Positions 1-7,376 of a stretch of 64,000 nt of DNA are shown here, one piece after another. Numbering within the stretch: position 1 is the first letter of the stretch; each line of letters opens with the position of its first letter. The notes below the pieces were generated by a model. The model had not been told where the DNA came from. It worked only from the letters and a program-made list of their open reading frames with translations, and made no database searches. Source of the DNA: RDXT01 sp033762375 (lineage in GTDB: Bacteria > Bacteroidota > Bacteroidia > J057). The translations under genes were made by a program, and so were the position numbers. Location of the stretch: assembly GCA_033762375.1 (NCBI GenBank), contig JANRLQ010000017.1:1-64000 (forward strand), written 5' to 3'.

Positions 1-291
1 GGCAAACTCATCCCCGTCAAGCGGGTTGAAGCGGGGGTAGGTAAAATAGGGTGATCGTTCAGCTCTTAGATAATAATCAAGAGAAGGTTCTGATATATCA
101 CGACAGATAATCCTCGGCTCGGGCCAGATACTGTCCTCCTGTCGGCACGTCATGAACAAAAAGCAGGCGAAAATCGCCAACCATACGATAAGGTCTGGAC
201 GCCTGCGATGCCATGCATCCGAAAAAAGGGCTGAGCAGGCGCATACCTGCGCCGTCGCCGAAGCCCGGTTATGGTCAGTAAACATACGCAT
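1..291 (-). CDS. Partial lipoprotein, possible PD40/TolB-like propeller
   Basis: An open minus-strand frame starts at ATG 289-291 and runs off the left edge, so only about 97 N-terminal residues are present. After a basic stretch (WHRRR) comes a hydrophobic segment ending in FLFMTC-R, a plausible SPII lipobox, so the mature protein is probably a lipid-anchored envelope protein. A second in-frame ATG two codons later (283-285) is an alternative start, and the long N-region before the hydrophobic core leaves the start uncertain. The last visible residues (YPRFNPLDGDEFA) resemble the repeated P-x-F-NP-x-(D/N)-G-x-E-F element of PD40/WD40-like beta-propellers of Bacteroidota. That assignment rests on one repeat and is tentative. 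Confidence 0.5.
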   Translation of the reverse strand, partial: MRMFTDHNRASATAQVCACSALFSDAWHRRRPDLIVWLAIFACFLFMTCRQEDSIWPEPRIICRDISEPSLDYYLRAERSPYFTYPRFNPLDGDEFA

Positions 292-764
292 AAGGATGGA
301 GATTAATGCGTTTTTACCATGCTGATACTGGAAGCATACACATCCGTCTGAGCCATATCCTGTTGCCAGCACCGTCAGGTACTGCTACCCGCTGCCTGTA
401 GCTCAGTTTGATACAAAAGCCGGTTGCTGAGGTCTGTTATCTGAGTTTAGGTCAATAAATATACTCCATAACATGACAAGGCCCAAAGCCTGAGTAACAT
501 GAATCAGGGCAAAAAAAATGACACCTGAGTTGGCGGATGGGTGGGAATAGGTGACGCGGGGCTGCTTTCACCTCCCGCGATGTGCAGCACCTCCTCAACA
601 GGGCTGTGCAGGTGCGCCCTATCCGAAGGCCCCTCCCCCCCAAACCCGCACGACCTAATCCCCCAAAACATCCACAGACACCCCAACCCCAGCAGTTGGC
701 GCAGTTTTTGATCGTATTATTCAGCTACCCGAACTACCTTCAGGTACCTCATTTTCCCTAATTC
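292..764. other. Intergenic stretch, no convincing gene
   Basis: I see no supported gene in this 470 bp. Short minus-strand frames near 452-686 have unlikely composition and no recognisable motif. Positions about 617-695 are C-rich and G-poor, similar in texture to the tracts around the four-helix-bundle gene at 2.1-2.6 kb but without clear repeat units. Confidence 0.4.
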
Positions 765-1079
765 ATGTTTACTGTCGAGAAAAAGCTTCATCAGCGTTCC
801 CCTGCCAACGAGTTCCGGTCCCCGATCGGGTTTGTGGTGACGCCAGCCAGTGCGGGAGAGCCCGTAAATGTGGAGCTGACCTCCATTTTTCCAGAGCTGT
901 CCGTGATCCGGGTCATGGATGAAAACGGTGAATCGCTCCTGCAGGAGACCGTGCCGTTTGATGCCCGGCACACCCGCCTCGAATACATTATGGGCAACCT
1001 CAGCGAAGGTCGCTACTATTTCGAGGTGTCAGACGGATTTTTTTATCAGATCAAAGAAGTCCGGATCCCCACTGCCTGA
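765..1079 (+). CDS. Hypothetical small beta-rich protein
   Basis: A 104-residue protein with no signal peptide or membrane segment. Alternating hydrophobic residues, a central VRVMDENGESLL-like turn and the ending GNLSEGRYYFEVSDG resemble one immunoglobulin-like beta-sandwich of the kind found in DUF3244 or T9SS-associated domains of Bacteroidota. The GxYxxxV pattern near the end is typical of those folds. No catalytic residues are evident. It is followed 25 bp later by a strong terminator, so it is a monocistronic unit or the last gene of one. Function unknown. It could be a remnant of a larger secreted protein, but ATG and stop are both intact. Confidence 0.55.
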   Translation: MFTVEKKLHQRSPANEFRSPIGFVVTPASAGEPVNVELTSIFPELSVIRVMDENGESLLQETVPFDARHTRLEYIMGNLSEGRYYFEVSDGFFYQIKEVRIPTA

Positions 1080-1104
1080 GGCTGCCACAGCCGTCAACAC
1101 CCAC

Positions 1105-1134
1105 GAGACCTGTCAGATACGACAGGTCTCTTTT
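1105..1134 (+). terminator. Rho-independent terminator
   Basis: A perfect 10-bp stem (gagacctgtc / gacaggtctc) with a 6-nt loop is followed by TTTT. It closes the small gene ending at 1079. Confidence 0.85.
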
Positions 1135-1199
1135 CGTATATCGGGACTGGGGTTTCATCGCCTGATATGGTATATTGCCGACAGATTTAACCCTGGTTT

Positions 1200-2093
1200 A
1201 TGCGTCACCTGAGTAGTTGGATTATCACAAGCTGGATTTGTATCGGTATGACTATGGCACAAGACAAACCTGCCTATACCCTTTATACCAGTTCAGGCAA
1301 AAAAACAACCTGGACCAAAGCCGTAGCCGACCTCTATGGGGCTGATATCGTGTGTTTTGGTGAGTTGCACAACAACCCCATCGCCCACTGGCTTACCCTG
1401 GAGCTGCTCCGCGACCTGACGACCCTGCGGGGGGCTGACCACATGGCCACTGGCATGGAGATGCTGGAGACCGACCAGGATACTGCCCTCCAGGCCTACC
1501 TCTCCGGCCAGACAGACCGCAAGACCTTCGAGACCTCCGTCAAACTCTGGGACAACTATCCCACCGACTACCGCCCCGTGGTGAGTTTCTGTCAGGCACA
1601 GCGTATCCCCGTCCTCGCCACCAATGTCCCCCGGTCCTACGCGCGCCTCGTCTCCCGCGGCGGCCCGGCAGCCCTCGACACCCTGCCACCCGCCGAGAGA
1701 GCCCTGCTGGCTCCTCTCCCCTACCCCATTGACTACGACCTCCCCGGCTACCAGGCCATGCGCGAGATGATGGCCGGACATGGCGGGAGTTTTAACCCGG
1801 ACCACTTCGTAGCTGCCCAGGCCCTCAAAGACGCCACCATGGCCCACCGCATCCTGCGCGGCTGGAAACCCGGTACCCTGGTCCTCCACCTCAACGGCTC
1901 CTACCACTCCGACAACCACGAGGGCATCGTCTGGTATCTCAACCATTACCGCAAAGGCCTCACCATCAAGACACTCACCGTCGTAGAGCAGGACAATATC
2001 CTCCAGCTCGACGCCGAGCACCGCACCAAAGCCGACTATATCATCGTCGTACCCACCTCCATGACCAAAACCTATCTCTCCGACTTCGAGTAA
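1200..2093 (+). CDS. ChaN-like haem-binding protein (Tiki/ChaN superfamily)
   Basis: This 297-residue protein opens with a signal peptide (cleavage near AMAQ, residue about 20), placing it in the periplasm or outer envelope. The motif CFGELHNNPIAHW near residue 50 and HLNGSYHSDNHEG near residue 230 match the GExH and HxxxH signatures of the ChaN/DUF399 family, whose members bind haem or iron and share the EreA/TIKI fold. Length is normal for the family. A degenerate -7 box (TATATTGC, 1171-1178) lies just upstream. No cysteine follows the signal peptide, so it appears soluble rather than lipidated. Family assignment is firm; the ligand is inferred from relatives. Confidence 0.8.
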   Translation: MRHLSSWIITSWICIGMTMAQDKPAYTLYTSSGKKTTWTKAVADLYGADIVCFGELHNNPIAHWLTLELLRDLTTLRGADHMATGMEMLETDQDTALQAYLSGQTDRKTFETSVKLWDNYPTDYRPVVSFCQAQRIPVLATNVPRSYARLVSRGGPAALDTLPPAERALLAPLPYPIDYDLPGYQAMREMMAGHGGSFNPDHFVAAQALKDATMAHRILRGWKPGTLVLHLNGSYHSDNHEGIVWYLNHYRKGLTIKTLTVVEQDNILQLDAEHRTKADYIIVVPTSMTKTYLSDFE

Positions 2094-2154
2094 CTCAAAA
2101 ACCCCAAAACTCCCAACTCAAAACCCAAAACCCAAAACTCCCAACCCCATTCCC
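2091..2154. repeat. G-free A/C repeat tract upstream of four-helix-bundle gene
   Basis: These 64 bases contain no G on the plus strand and consist of variants of aactcaaaacccaaaactcc repeated about three times. The tract begins at the stop codon of the ChaN gene and ends at the four-helix-bundle gene. A matching tract lies downstream of that gene. Confidence 0.75.
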
Positions 2155-2547
2155 ATGAAACGTTTTGAGGACATCCAAGCCTGGCAACTCGCCCGGATAC
2201 TCGCCCAAGACATCCACAAACAATGTCAGAGTTCCCTCTTCGCCCAGGACTTTCCCCTCAAAGACCAGATCAGACGCGCCGCAGGCTCCGTTATGGACAA
2301 CATAGCCGAAGGTTTTGCCCGAAACGGCAACAAAGAATTCAGCCAGCACCTCTCCATTGCCAAAGCCTCCGCAGCCGAAGTACAGTCCCAGCTCTACCGT
2401 GCCCTGGACCAGCACTACCTCACCCAAACCCAATTCAACCAGCTATATTCACAAGCCGACCACATAATCGCCATGATCACCAAACTCATGCAATACCTCA
2501 AAACCACAACCCACAAAGGCCCCAAATACGACCCACCCACCCCCTAA
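2155..2547 (+). CDS. Four-helix-bundle protein (S23/23S rRNA-IVP family)
   Basis: A 130-residue all-helical protein starting MKRFEDIQAWQLAR, with RRAAGSVMDNIAEGFAR and FSQHLSIAKASAAEVQSQL: the hallmarks of the TIGR02436 four-helix-bundle family first seen in intervening sequences of 23S rRNA genes. Family members form oligomers and their cellular role is unresolved. The gene sits between two G-free repeat tracts, and its last 15 codons (ending TTHKGPKYDPPTP) are also very poor in G, as if the downstream tract had been read into the coding sequence. There is no Shine-Dalgarno sequence. Family confident; function unknown. Confidence 0.9.
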   Translation: MKRFEDIQAWQLARILAQDIHKQCQSSLFAQDFPLKDQIRRAAGSVMDNIAEGFARNGNKEFSQHLSIAKASAAEVQSQLYRALDQHYLTQTQFNQLYSQADHIIAMITKLMQYLKTTTHKGPKYDPPTP

Positions 2548-2608
2548 CCCAAAACTCAAAACCCCAAAACCCCAAACTCAAAACCCCAAACTCACAACCC
2601 ATAACCCC
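2545..2608. repeat. G-free A/C repeat tract downstream of four-helix-bundle gene
   Basis: Sixty-four bases without G on the plus strand, made of aaaactcaaaaccccaaa-type units, run from the stop of the four-helix-bundle gene to the TTG start of the helicase gene. They mirror the tract at 2091-2154 in direct orientation. Confidence 0.75.
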
Positions 2609-4030
2609 TTGGACGACCTCCGGCGACGTATCCTCCGCGACCTGCTCCAGGCCGACGACATCACCCTCTCTGACGACCAGGAAGAAGCCCTGCGGACGTT
2701 CGTGACCTTCATGAAAAGTGATGAAGAGCGGAGTGCCTTCCTCCTCACCGGTTCAGCAGGTACCGGCAAGACCTTCCTGATCAGCCTTTTCACCGAGCTG
2801 CTGCGCAAGTCCGGCTTCAAAGTTATCCTCCTGGCCCCCACCGGTCGCGCCGCCAAAGTGATCACCCGCCGCACCCGCCGTCTGGCCTACACCATCCACC
2901 ACCATATCTACAGCCCCCGCGAAGACTTCTCCGGCGATATGTGGTTTGAGCGCAAGCCCAACAAAGAACCCGCCAATACCGTCTATGTCGTGGATGAGGC
3001 CTCCATGATCGGCGACAAGGCCGAAGACGGCATGCCCGGCAGCCTCCTCCGCGACCTCATCGCATACGTGTACCAGGACCACGAAACCCGGAAACTCATC
3101 ATCGTCGGAGACCCCGTACAGCTTCCCCCCGTAGGCTTCAGCGACTCACCCGCCCTGGACCCCATACGGCTGGAGCGCACCGGTGACCTGACCCTTTACC
3201 ACACCCACCTGACCGAGGTCAAACGCCAGCAGGCCGACTCCGGCGTTCTCGAAAACGCCGTCCTCATCCGGGATGCCTTCCTCAGCAGCACCCCGGAGCA
3301 CACCCGTATCGAGCCCAACCGCGACGTCCAGGTCATGGACCAGGCATGGGAAGCCCTGGAGACCTATATGGGGTATTACCAGGAGGGAAACCTCGACCGG
3401 GTCATATTTATCACCTACTCCAACTACCAGGCCGCCCGCATCAACCAGGCCATCCGCGCCCAGCTCCACCACACCCAGGAACCCCTCACCAGCTCTGACC
3501 TCCTCATGGTCGTCCGCAACAACTACGCCTGGGGCGACCCCAAGCGTATGCCCTTCATCGCCAATGGTGAGATGGGTGTCGTGCGCCGGGTCCTCTCCGA
3601 CGAGCCCGAAAAACGCTACGGCCTCACCTGGATGGACGTCGAGATTGAGTTTCAGGACAACCGGGGCGAGGCATACATCATCGAGTGTAAGGTCATCCTG
3701 GACCTCCTCAGCGCCAAACAGCCCCAGCTCGACAGCACCACCTTCGGGCAGGTCATCCAGGCCCGGCGCATCGAGTACGCCAGCATCGCCCCCTCACGTG
3801 CTGCCGAGCTCCTGCGCACCGACCCCTATATCAATGCCTTGCAGGTCAAATACGGCTACGCCGTCACCGGCCACAAGTCCCAGGGCGGCCAGTGGGAAAA
3901 CGTCCTCATCAACTTCGAGCCAGACTACGGACAAGATGCCCTGGCCCATATCCGCTGGGTTTATACCGTGTTCACCCGGGCTGAGTCACGGGTATTCCTC
4001 CTCAATTGTCCCTTCCTGGGAGACACTTGA
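2609..4030 (+). CDS. RecD-like SF1B ATP-dependent DNA helicase
   Basis: A 473-residue single-domain-pair helicase. Visible motifs are Walker A (GSAGTGKT, residues 48-55), motif Ia (LLAPTGRAAKV), Walker B (VVDEASMI, 127-134), motif III (GDPVQLPP, 167-174), and C-terminally TGHKSQGGQW (about 418-427) with YTVFTRAE, as in RecD/TraA-type 5'-3' helicases. It lacks the long N-terminal domains of RecD2, as is usual for the roughly 475-residue form in Bacteroidota. The first usable start is TTG at 2609 directly after the G-free tract; the first in-frame ATG falls inside the helicase core. Expected role: DNA repair or recombination. The unusual start is discussed as a finding. Confidence 0.85.
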   Translation: MDDLRRRILRDLLQADDITLSDDQEEALRTFVTFMKSDEERSAFLLTGSAGTGKTFLISLFTELLRKSGFKVILLAPTGRAAKVITRRTRRLAYTIHHHIYSPREDFSGDMWFERKPNKEPANTVYVVDEASMIGDKAEDGMPGSLLRDLIAYVYQDHETRKLIIVGDPVQLPPVGFSDSPALDPIRLERTGDLTLYHTHLTEVKRQQADSGVLENAVLIRDAFLSSTPEHTRIEPNRDVQVMDQAWEALETYMGYYQEGNLDRVIFITYSNYQAARINQAIRAQLHHTQEPLTSSDLLMVVRNNYAWGDPKRMPFIANGEMGVVRRVLSDEPEKRYGLTWMDVEIEFQDNRGEAYIIECKVILDLLSAKQPQLDSTTFGQVIQARRIEYASIAPSRAAELLRTDPYINALQVKYGYAVTGHKSQGGQWENVLINFEPDYGQDALAHIRWVYTVFTRAESRVFLLNCPFLGDT

Positions 4031-4045
4031 GTCCGTAGGGCGTGC

Positions 4046-4076
4046 CCGCCAGACCGCCCTGCGGGCGATCTGGCGG
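4046..4076. terminator. GC-rich stem-loop after helicase gene
   Basis: CCGCCAGA (4046-4053) pairs with TCTGGCGG (4069-4076) around an inner CGCCC/GGGCG stem with a TGC loop. There is no T-run, so intrinsic termination is possible but unproven. Confidence 0.45.
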
Positions 4077-4171
4077 TCGGGCCATCCGCTATAGTCCTCA
4101 GTTCCTTCCGGGCTGCCGCTTCTGTCCCTCACGCAGCCACCGGCATCCTGCCGGGGCCACCTGATCCCCCA

Positions 4172-4189
4172 CATACCGATACCGGTATG
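4172..4189 (-). terminator. Short stem-loop beyond lysyl-oxidase-like gene
   Basis: CATACCG / CGGTATG with a 4-nt loop lies 13 bp past the stop of the minus-strand gene that ends at 4202. It is short and lacks a clear T-run, so it is a weak terminator candidate. Confidence 0.3.
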
Positions 4190-4201
4190 GGCTGCCGTGC
4201 C

Positions 4202-6589
4202 TCACCACACGACCAGCTTGCCACGGGCCGTCACGGCCCCGCTGCATACGTAGAGATACACCCCGGCGCTCAGGCCTTCGCGGGACAGCTCAAACCGGTC
4301 CCCCGTGAGGTTTTCATACGACCGCACGACCCGGCCCTCCATATCTGTCACCTGGAGGGTGTATGCACGCGCCGGTGCAGGCGTCACCGTAAAGACCGTC
4401 ATCCCGCTGAATGGATTGGGCTGGACCCGCACCTGAGGCCCGAGTCCGTCTGCGATCCCTGTCCCGATCGCCAGAAAACAGTCACCTGCCGCCCCCGTCA
4501 CGGTTTCGTACCGCTCACTGACCACCGCAGGTACCGCCGTGATACACAGGGTGAGGGAGCCCGCTGGCGGTGCAAAATACGCCCGCAGCACCGGTACCGG
4601 CAGATAGTTGCGGTCTATCAGTGCCTCAGCAGGTGATAGCGCCGCGATCTCCCCGTCAGCCCGCCACCGCAGGTCTGTGGAGTAGCCAGGATACGCCACC
4701 AGGTTGCGGACGGAGTCCAGTTGTACCCCGTCAAGCGCCAGTTGGTAGCCGATGATCCGGGTAGCAGGGTTCAGCACGCTGATGTCGGCATACCCGGCCA
4801 CCAGGTCCACCGCCGTGATGCTGAAGGTTGCCGTATCGGTCAGGACCGACCGGTAGGATGGAAATTCGCAGTGATCCTCTACCCCCCCAAAAGGTCCCGT
4901 AAATTCAGCCCCCCGAATGGCGCAGTCCTGGGCCAGGGCCGCATCCGCCACATTGATCACCCCATCTGCATTCAGGTCCGTACACACCACCGGTGATACG
5001 CCCCCGTCGAGGGCTGCCGTCAGGTAAAGGTCCACATCCGCAGCATCGCGCAGGGTATCAGCATCGAGGTCACCCGCCAGGGCATATCCCTCGCAGACCC
5101 CGGCACAGTCAGGGGCCGCACTTCCGAAAGTCACCCCGTTGCAGTCCGTGAAGGTAGCGCAGCTATCGAGCTGCTCCACCAGGGGAGCCCCCGTGCTGCC
5201 CGCAGGCCGGGTGATCCGGAGACAGACCTGGGCCCAGTTGTTTTCATAGTTACTTTCGTAGTAGCCGAGTTTGTCAGGAGAGCCGTCCCAGTTGACCCGC
5301 ACCACAAAGGTATAGTCTCCCTCCGCGACATCCGTCAGGTCTATCCACTGGCAACCAAGGCTTGCGTCGTATATATCCTCACAGCCTGCCGAGATACCCA
5401 TATAACCGCAGGAGTATTTGGCAGTCCCGCCTCCGGCACAGGCCAGGTCCAGCACACAAAATCCATTTTTGAAGCCCGCCGGCACCGGATTGCCCGCCGT
5501 ATCAAACAGCAGGTACTCCGCATACCCGGCATAGTGCCAGTGTCCGTGGCAGGGGTCCCACATAAATTGTTCATTGGCAGAGTCAGGATCAGCGGGTGTC
5601 GCCCCGATAAAATAGTCCTGCGTCCCGATATTGCTGATCCGGGTCGAGAACCGCAGGATGTACCGTTTGCCATATCCTGTAATACAGGCCTCTTCTACCA
5701 GACAAGGGTCCAGGATCGTGAGGGAGTCCAGGTACATGGAGTTTTCGACCAGGGCCTGGTCCACCTCCAGGTCCGGAGCTACGGGGCAGGCAGGATCGCC
5801 CGGATAAATACAGGTATCGGAGACCGTCGCTGCCGGGTTATAGTTGCAGGCAAGCGGATCCGTACAGCCCGTGACGGGCCCGATATAGGTCAGGGACCAG
5901 GGCAGGCTGTCAGGCGCACAGCCGCCTGCCACATCTCCGATCCGGATCAGGTAGGACTCCCCGGCGACCAGGGTGGCATACGTAGTAGCACCCGGCCCGG
6001 AGCACCCGCCAGATCCGTAGAGCAGGGCCCCGATCTGGAGATCACTGGGCGGAAACACCGGGCATGATTCATATACCCACAGGGCAGAACCACAGACTGC
6101 CTGGCATACGTCTATTGCATAAATACCTGAGCTGTCCGGCACAAAATCATACCACGTATCTTCGTAGATACTGGTCCAGCTTCCGGTCGTAACCGGCAGC
6201 GGCTCATCACAGACCGCCCCCGGAGGACAACCCATCACAGCCGTCTCCTTAAATTCAAATTGCCCCCCGGAAGCCACCAGGGTGTCCCCATAGTGTACCG
6301 TGTAAGAACCCAGCCCGTACAAACAGCAGATACCGTCCCCATAGCTGTCGTAGATAGAAAATACTATACAGGTTTGGGCCGGTACGCATACCGTATCGCC
6401 TGCGACCAGCCCAGAATCCAGCAGGGTGCCGCTGAGTGTTTTCAGGCTCCAGGTAGTCTCGCCGGGATATTGGTCAGGGACAATCTGGATACGCACCTCC
6501 GTGAATCCGGATGGGCACTGGGCTGCCAGTGATACAGCAGACAGCCACAGCAGAAGCCATAGCAGGTATTTATTGGGAGCAAGGTTCAT
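4202..6589 (-). CDS. Secreted lysyl-oxidase-like protein with dockerin repeat and T9SS tail
   Basis: A 795-residue secreted multidomain protein. The start is placed at ATG 6587-6589, giving MNLAPNKYLL and a signal peptide cut near LAAQ; an upstream in-frame GTG would overlap efp and lacks a signal peptide. Residues 241-260 hold a GCTDPLACNYNP motif common in marine Bacteroidota. Residues about 272-460 match the lysyl oxidase family: MWDPCHGHWHYAGYAEYLL (344-361) contains the H-x-H-type copper-ligand cluster and KNGFCVLD follows. Residues 505-556 carry two calcium-loop motifs (GDLDADTLRDAADV, TDLNADGVINVADA) as in dockerin type I. Residues 718-795 form a T9SS C-terminal domain (VRVQPNPF ... 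GVYLY ... KLVVW). Expected outside the cell or on its surface; the substrate is unknown. Confidence 0.8.
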   Translation of the reverse strand: MNLAPNKYLLWLLLWLSAVSLAAQCPSGFTEVRIQIVPDQYPGETTWSLKTLSGTLLDSGLVAGDTVCVPAQTCIVFSIYDSYGDGICCLYGLGSYTVHYGDTLVASGGQFEFKETAVMGCPPGAVCDEPLPVTTGSWTSIYEDTWYDFVPDSSGIYAIDVCQAVCGSALWVYESCPVFPPSDLQIGALLYGSGGCSGPGATTYATLVAGESYLIRIGDVAGGCAPDSLPWSLTYIGPVTGCTDPLACNYNPAATVSDTCIYPGDPACPVAPDLEVDQALVENSMYLDSLTILDPCLVEEACITGYGKRYILRFSTRISNIGTQDYFIGATPADPDSANEQFMWDPCHGHWHYAGYAEYLLFDTAGNPVPAGFKNGFCVLDLACAGGGTAKYSCGYMGISAGCEDIYDASLGCQWIDLTDVAEGDYTFVVRVNWDGSPDKLGYYESNYENNWAQVCLRITRPAGSTGAPLVEQLDSCATFTDCNGVTFGSAAPDCAGVCEGYALAGDLDADTLRDAADVDLYLTAALDGGVSPVVCTDLNADGVINVADAALAQDCAIRGAEFTGPFGGVEDHCEFPSYRSVLTDTATFSITAVDLVAGYADISVLNPATRIIGYQLALDGVQLDSVRNLVAYPGYSTDLRWRADGEIAALSPAEALIDRNYLPVPVLRAYFAPPAGSLTLCITAVPAVVSERYETVTGAAGDCFLAIGTGIADGLGPQVRVQPNPFSGMTVFTVTPAPARAYTLQVTDMEGRVVRSYENLTGDRFELSREGLSAGVYLYVCSGAVTARGKLVVW

Positions 6590-6684
6590 CGGAAAAATAA
6601 GTAAAGTAGACCCGAACCTACCACTATTTCGCCACATCTCCAATAAGCTCCCGGCAGGCAATCTCCTAAGATACGGCCTTGAGG

Positions 6685-6716
6685 TTGTTTTTCTCACCTG
6701 AAAAACCCTACCTTTG
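6685..6716 (+). promoter_or_regulatory. Promoter of efp
   Basis: TACCTTTG at 6709-6716 is an exact match to the Bacteroidota -7 box TAnnTTTG. TTG at 6685-6687, 21 nt upstream, is a partial -33 box. The start codon lies 32 bp further on. Confidence 0.65.
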
Positions 6717-6748
6717 CAGCGTATCAAAAATACAAATACCCTCGTTTC

Positions 6749-7309
6749 ATGGCATCTACTTCCGATCTGTACAGAGGCGCCTTTCTCCGGTTTAATGGTG
6801 AGTTGTGCCTCGTCATAGAATACGAACACCGCACTCCGGGCAACCTTCGCGCTTTTTATCAGGTAAAAATGCGTAACGTACGTTCCGGAAAGCTGATCGA
6901 AAACCGCTTCCGGGCCGGCGAGTCCCTCGAATTTGTCCGCGTAGAAGTCCAGGAGTTTCAGTTCCTGTATAAGTCTGGCGAAAATTTTGTGTTGATGAAT
7001 AACGAAACCTACGACCAGATCGAGATGAACGGCGATCTGTTTGGAGATGGTGCCGGATTCCTCAAGGAGGGCATGATCATCCAGGTTTCTATGGACGATG
7101 AAAAACCTGTATATGCCGAACTTCCCGCCGTAGTCGAGCTGGAGGTTACCTATACGGAGCCCGGCATACGGGGGGATACTGCCACCAAGACCCTCAAGCC
7201 TGCCACGGTTGAGACCGGTGCCAAAATCAGTGTACCCCTTTTTATTGAGACCGGCGACCGTATCCGCGTAGATCCCCGCTCCGGCGAGTACCTGGAGCGC
7301 GCCAAGTAA
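6749..7309 (+). CDS. efp: Translation elongation factor P
   Basis: A 186-residue protein with the three-domain EF-P layout: KOW-like N-terminus (MASTSDLYRGAFLRFNG), middle OB domain and C-terminal OB domain ending VDPRSGEYLERAK. EF-P enters the ribosomal E site and relieves stalling at polyproline. The domain I tip reads HRTPGNLRAFYQ: Asn32 occupies the position normally held by the modified Lys or Arg (PGKGxAF in most bacteria), while Arg34 lies two residues later. The rest is full length, so it should be functional but does not fit the classical lysinylation or rhamnosylation schemes. It has its own promoter and terminator and is divergent from the lysyl-oxidase-like gene. Confidence 0.95.
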   Translation: MASTSDLYRGAFLRFNGELCLVIEYEHRTPGNLRAFYQVKMRNVRSGKLIENRFRAGESLEFVRVEVQEFQFLYKSGENFVLMNNETYDQIEMNGDLFGDGAGFLKEGMIIQVSMDDEKPVYAELPAVVELEVTYTEPGIRGDTATKTLKPATVETGAKISVPLFIETGDRIRVDPRSGEYLERAK

Positions 7310-7329
7310 TACTGCTACCCTCTCGCTAC

Positions 7330-7362
7330 GACCCGGTACGATCCCCGCGCCGGGTCTTTTTT
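7330..7362 (+). terminator. Rho-independent terminator of efp
   Basis: GACCCGG (7330-7336) pairs with CCGGGTC (7350-7356), followed by six Ts, 20 bp after the efp stop codon. Confidence 0.85.
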
Positions 7363-7376
7363 ATGCTCCTTTACCC

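Noticed and set aside
452..686. Two short minus-strand frames in the left intergenic region
   Set aside because: About 60 codons, Cys- and Arg-rich in C-rich DNA, no motif, no start signals.
6590..6829. N-terminal extension of the lysyl-oxidase-like gene to a GTG at 6829
   Set aside because: It would overlap efp and its promoter and put the signal peptide 80 residues inside the protein.
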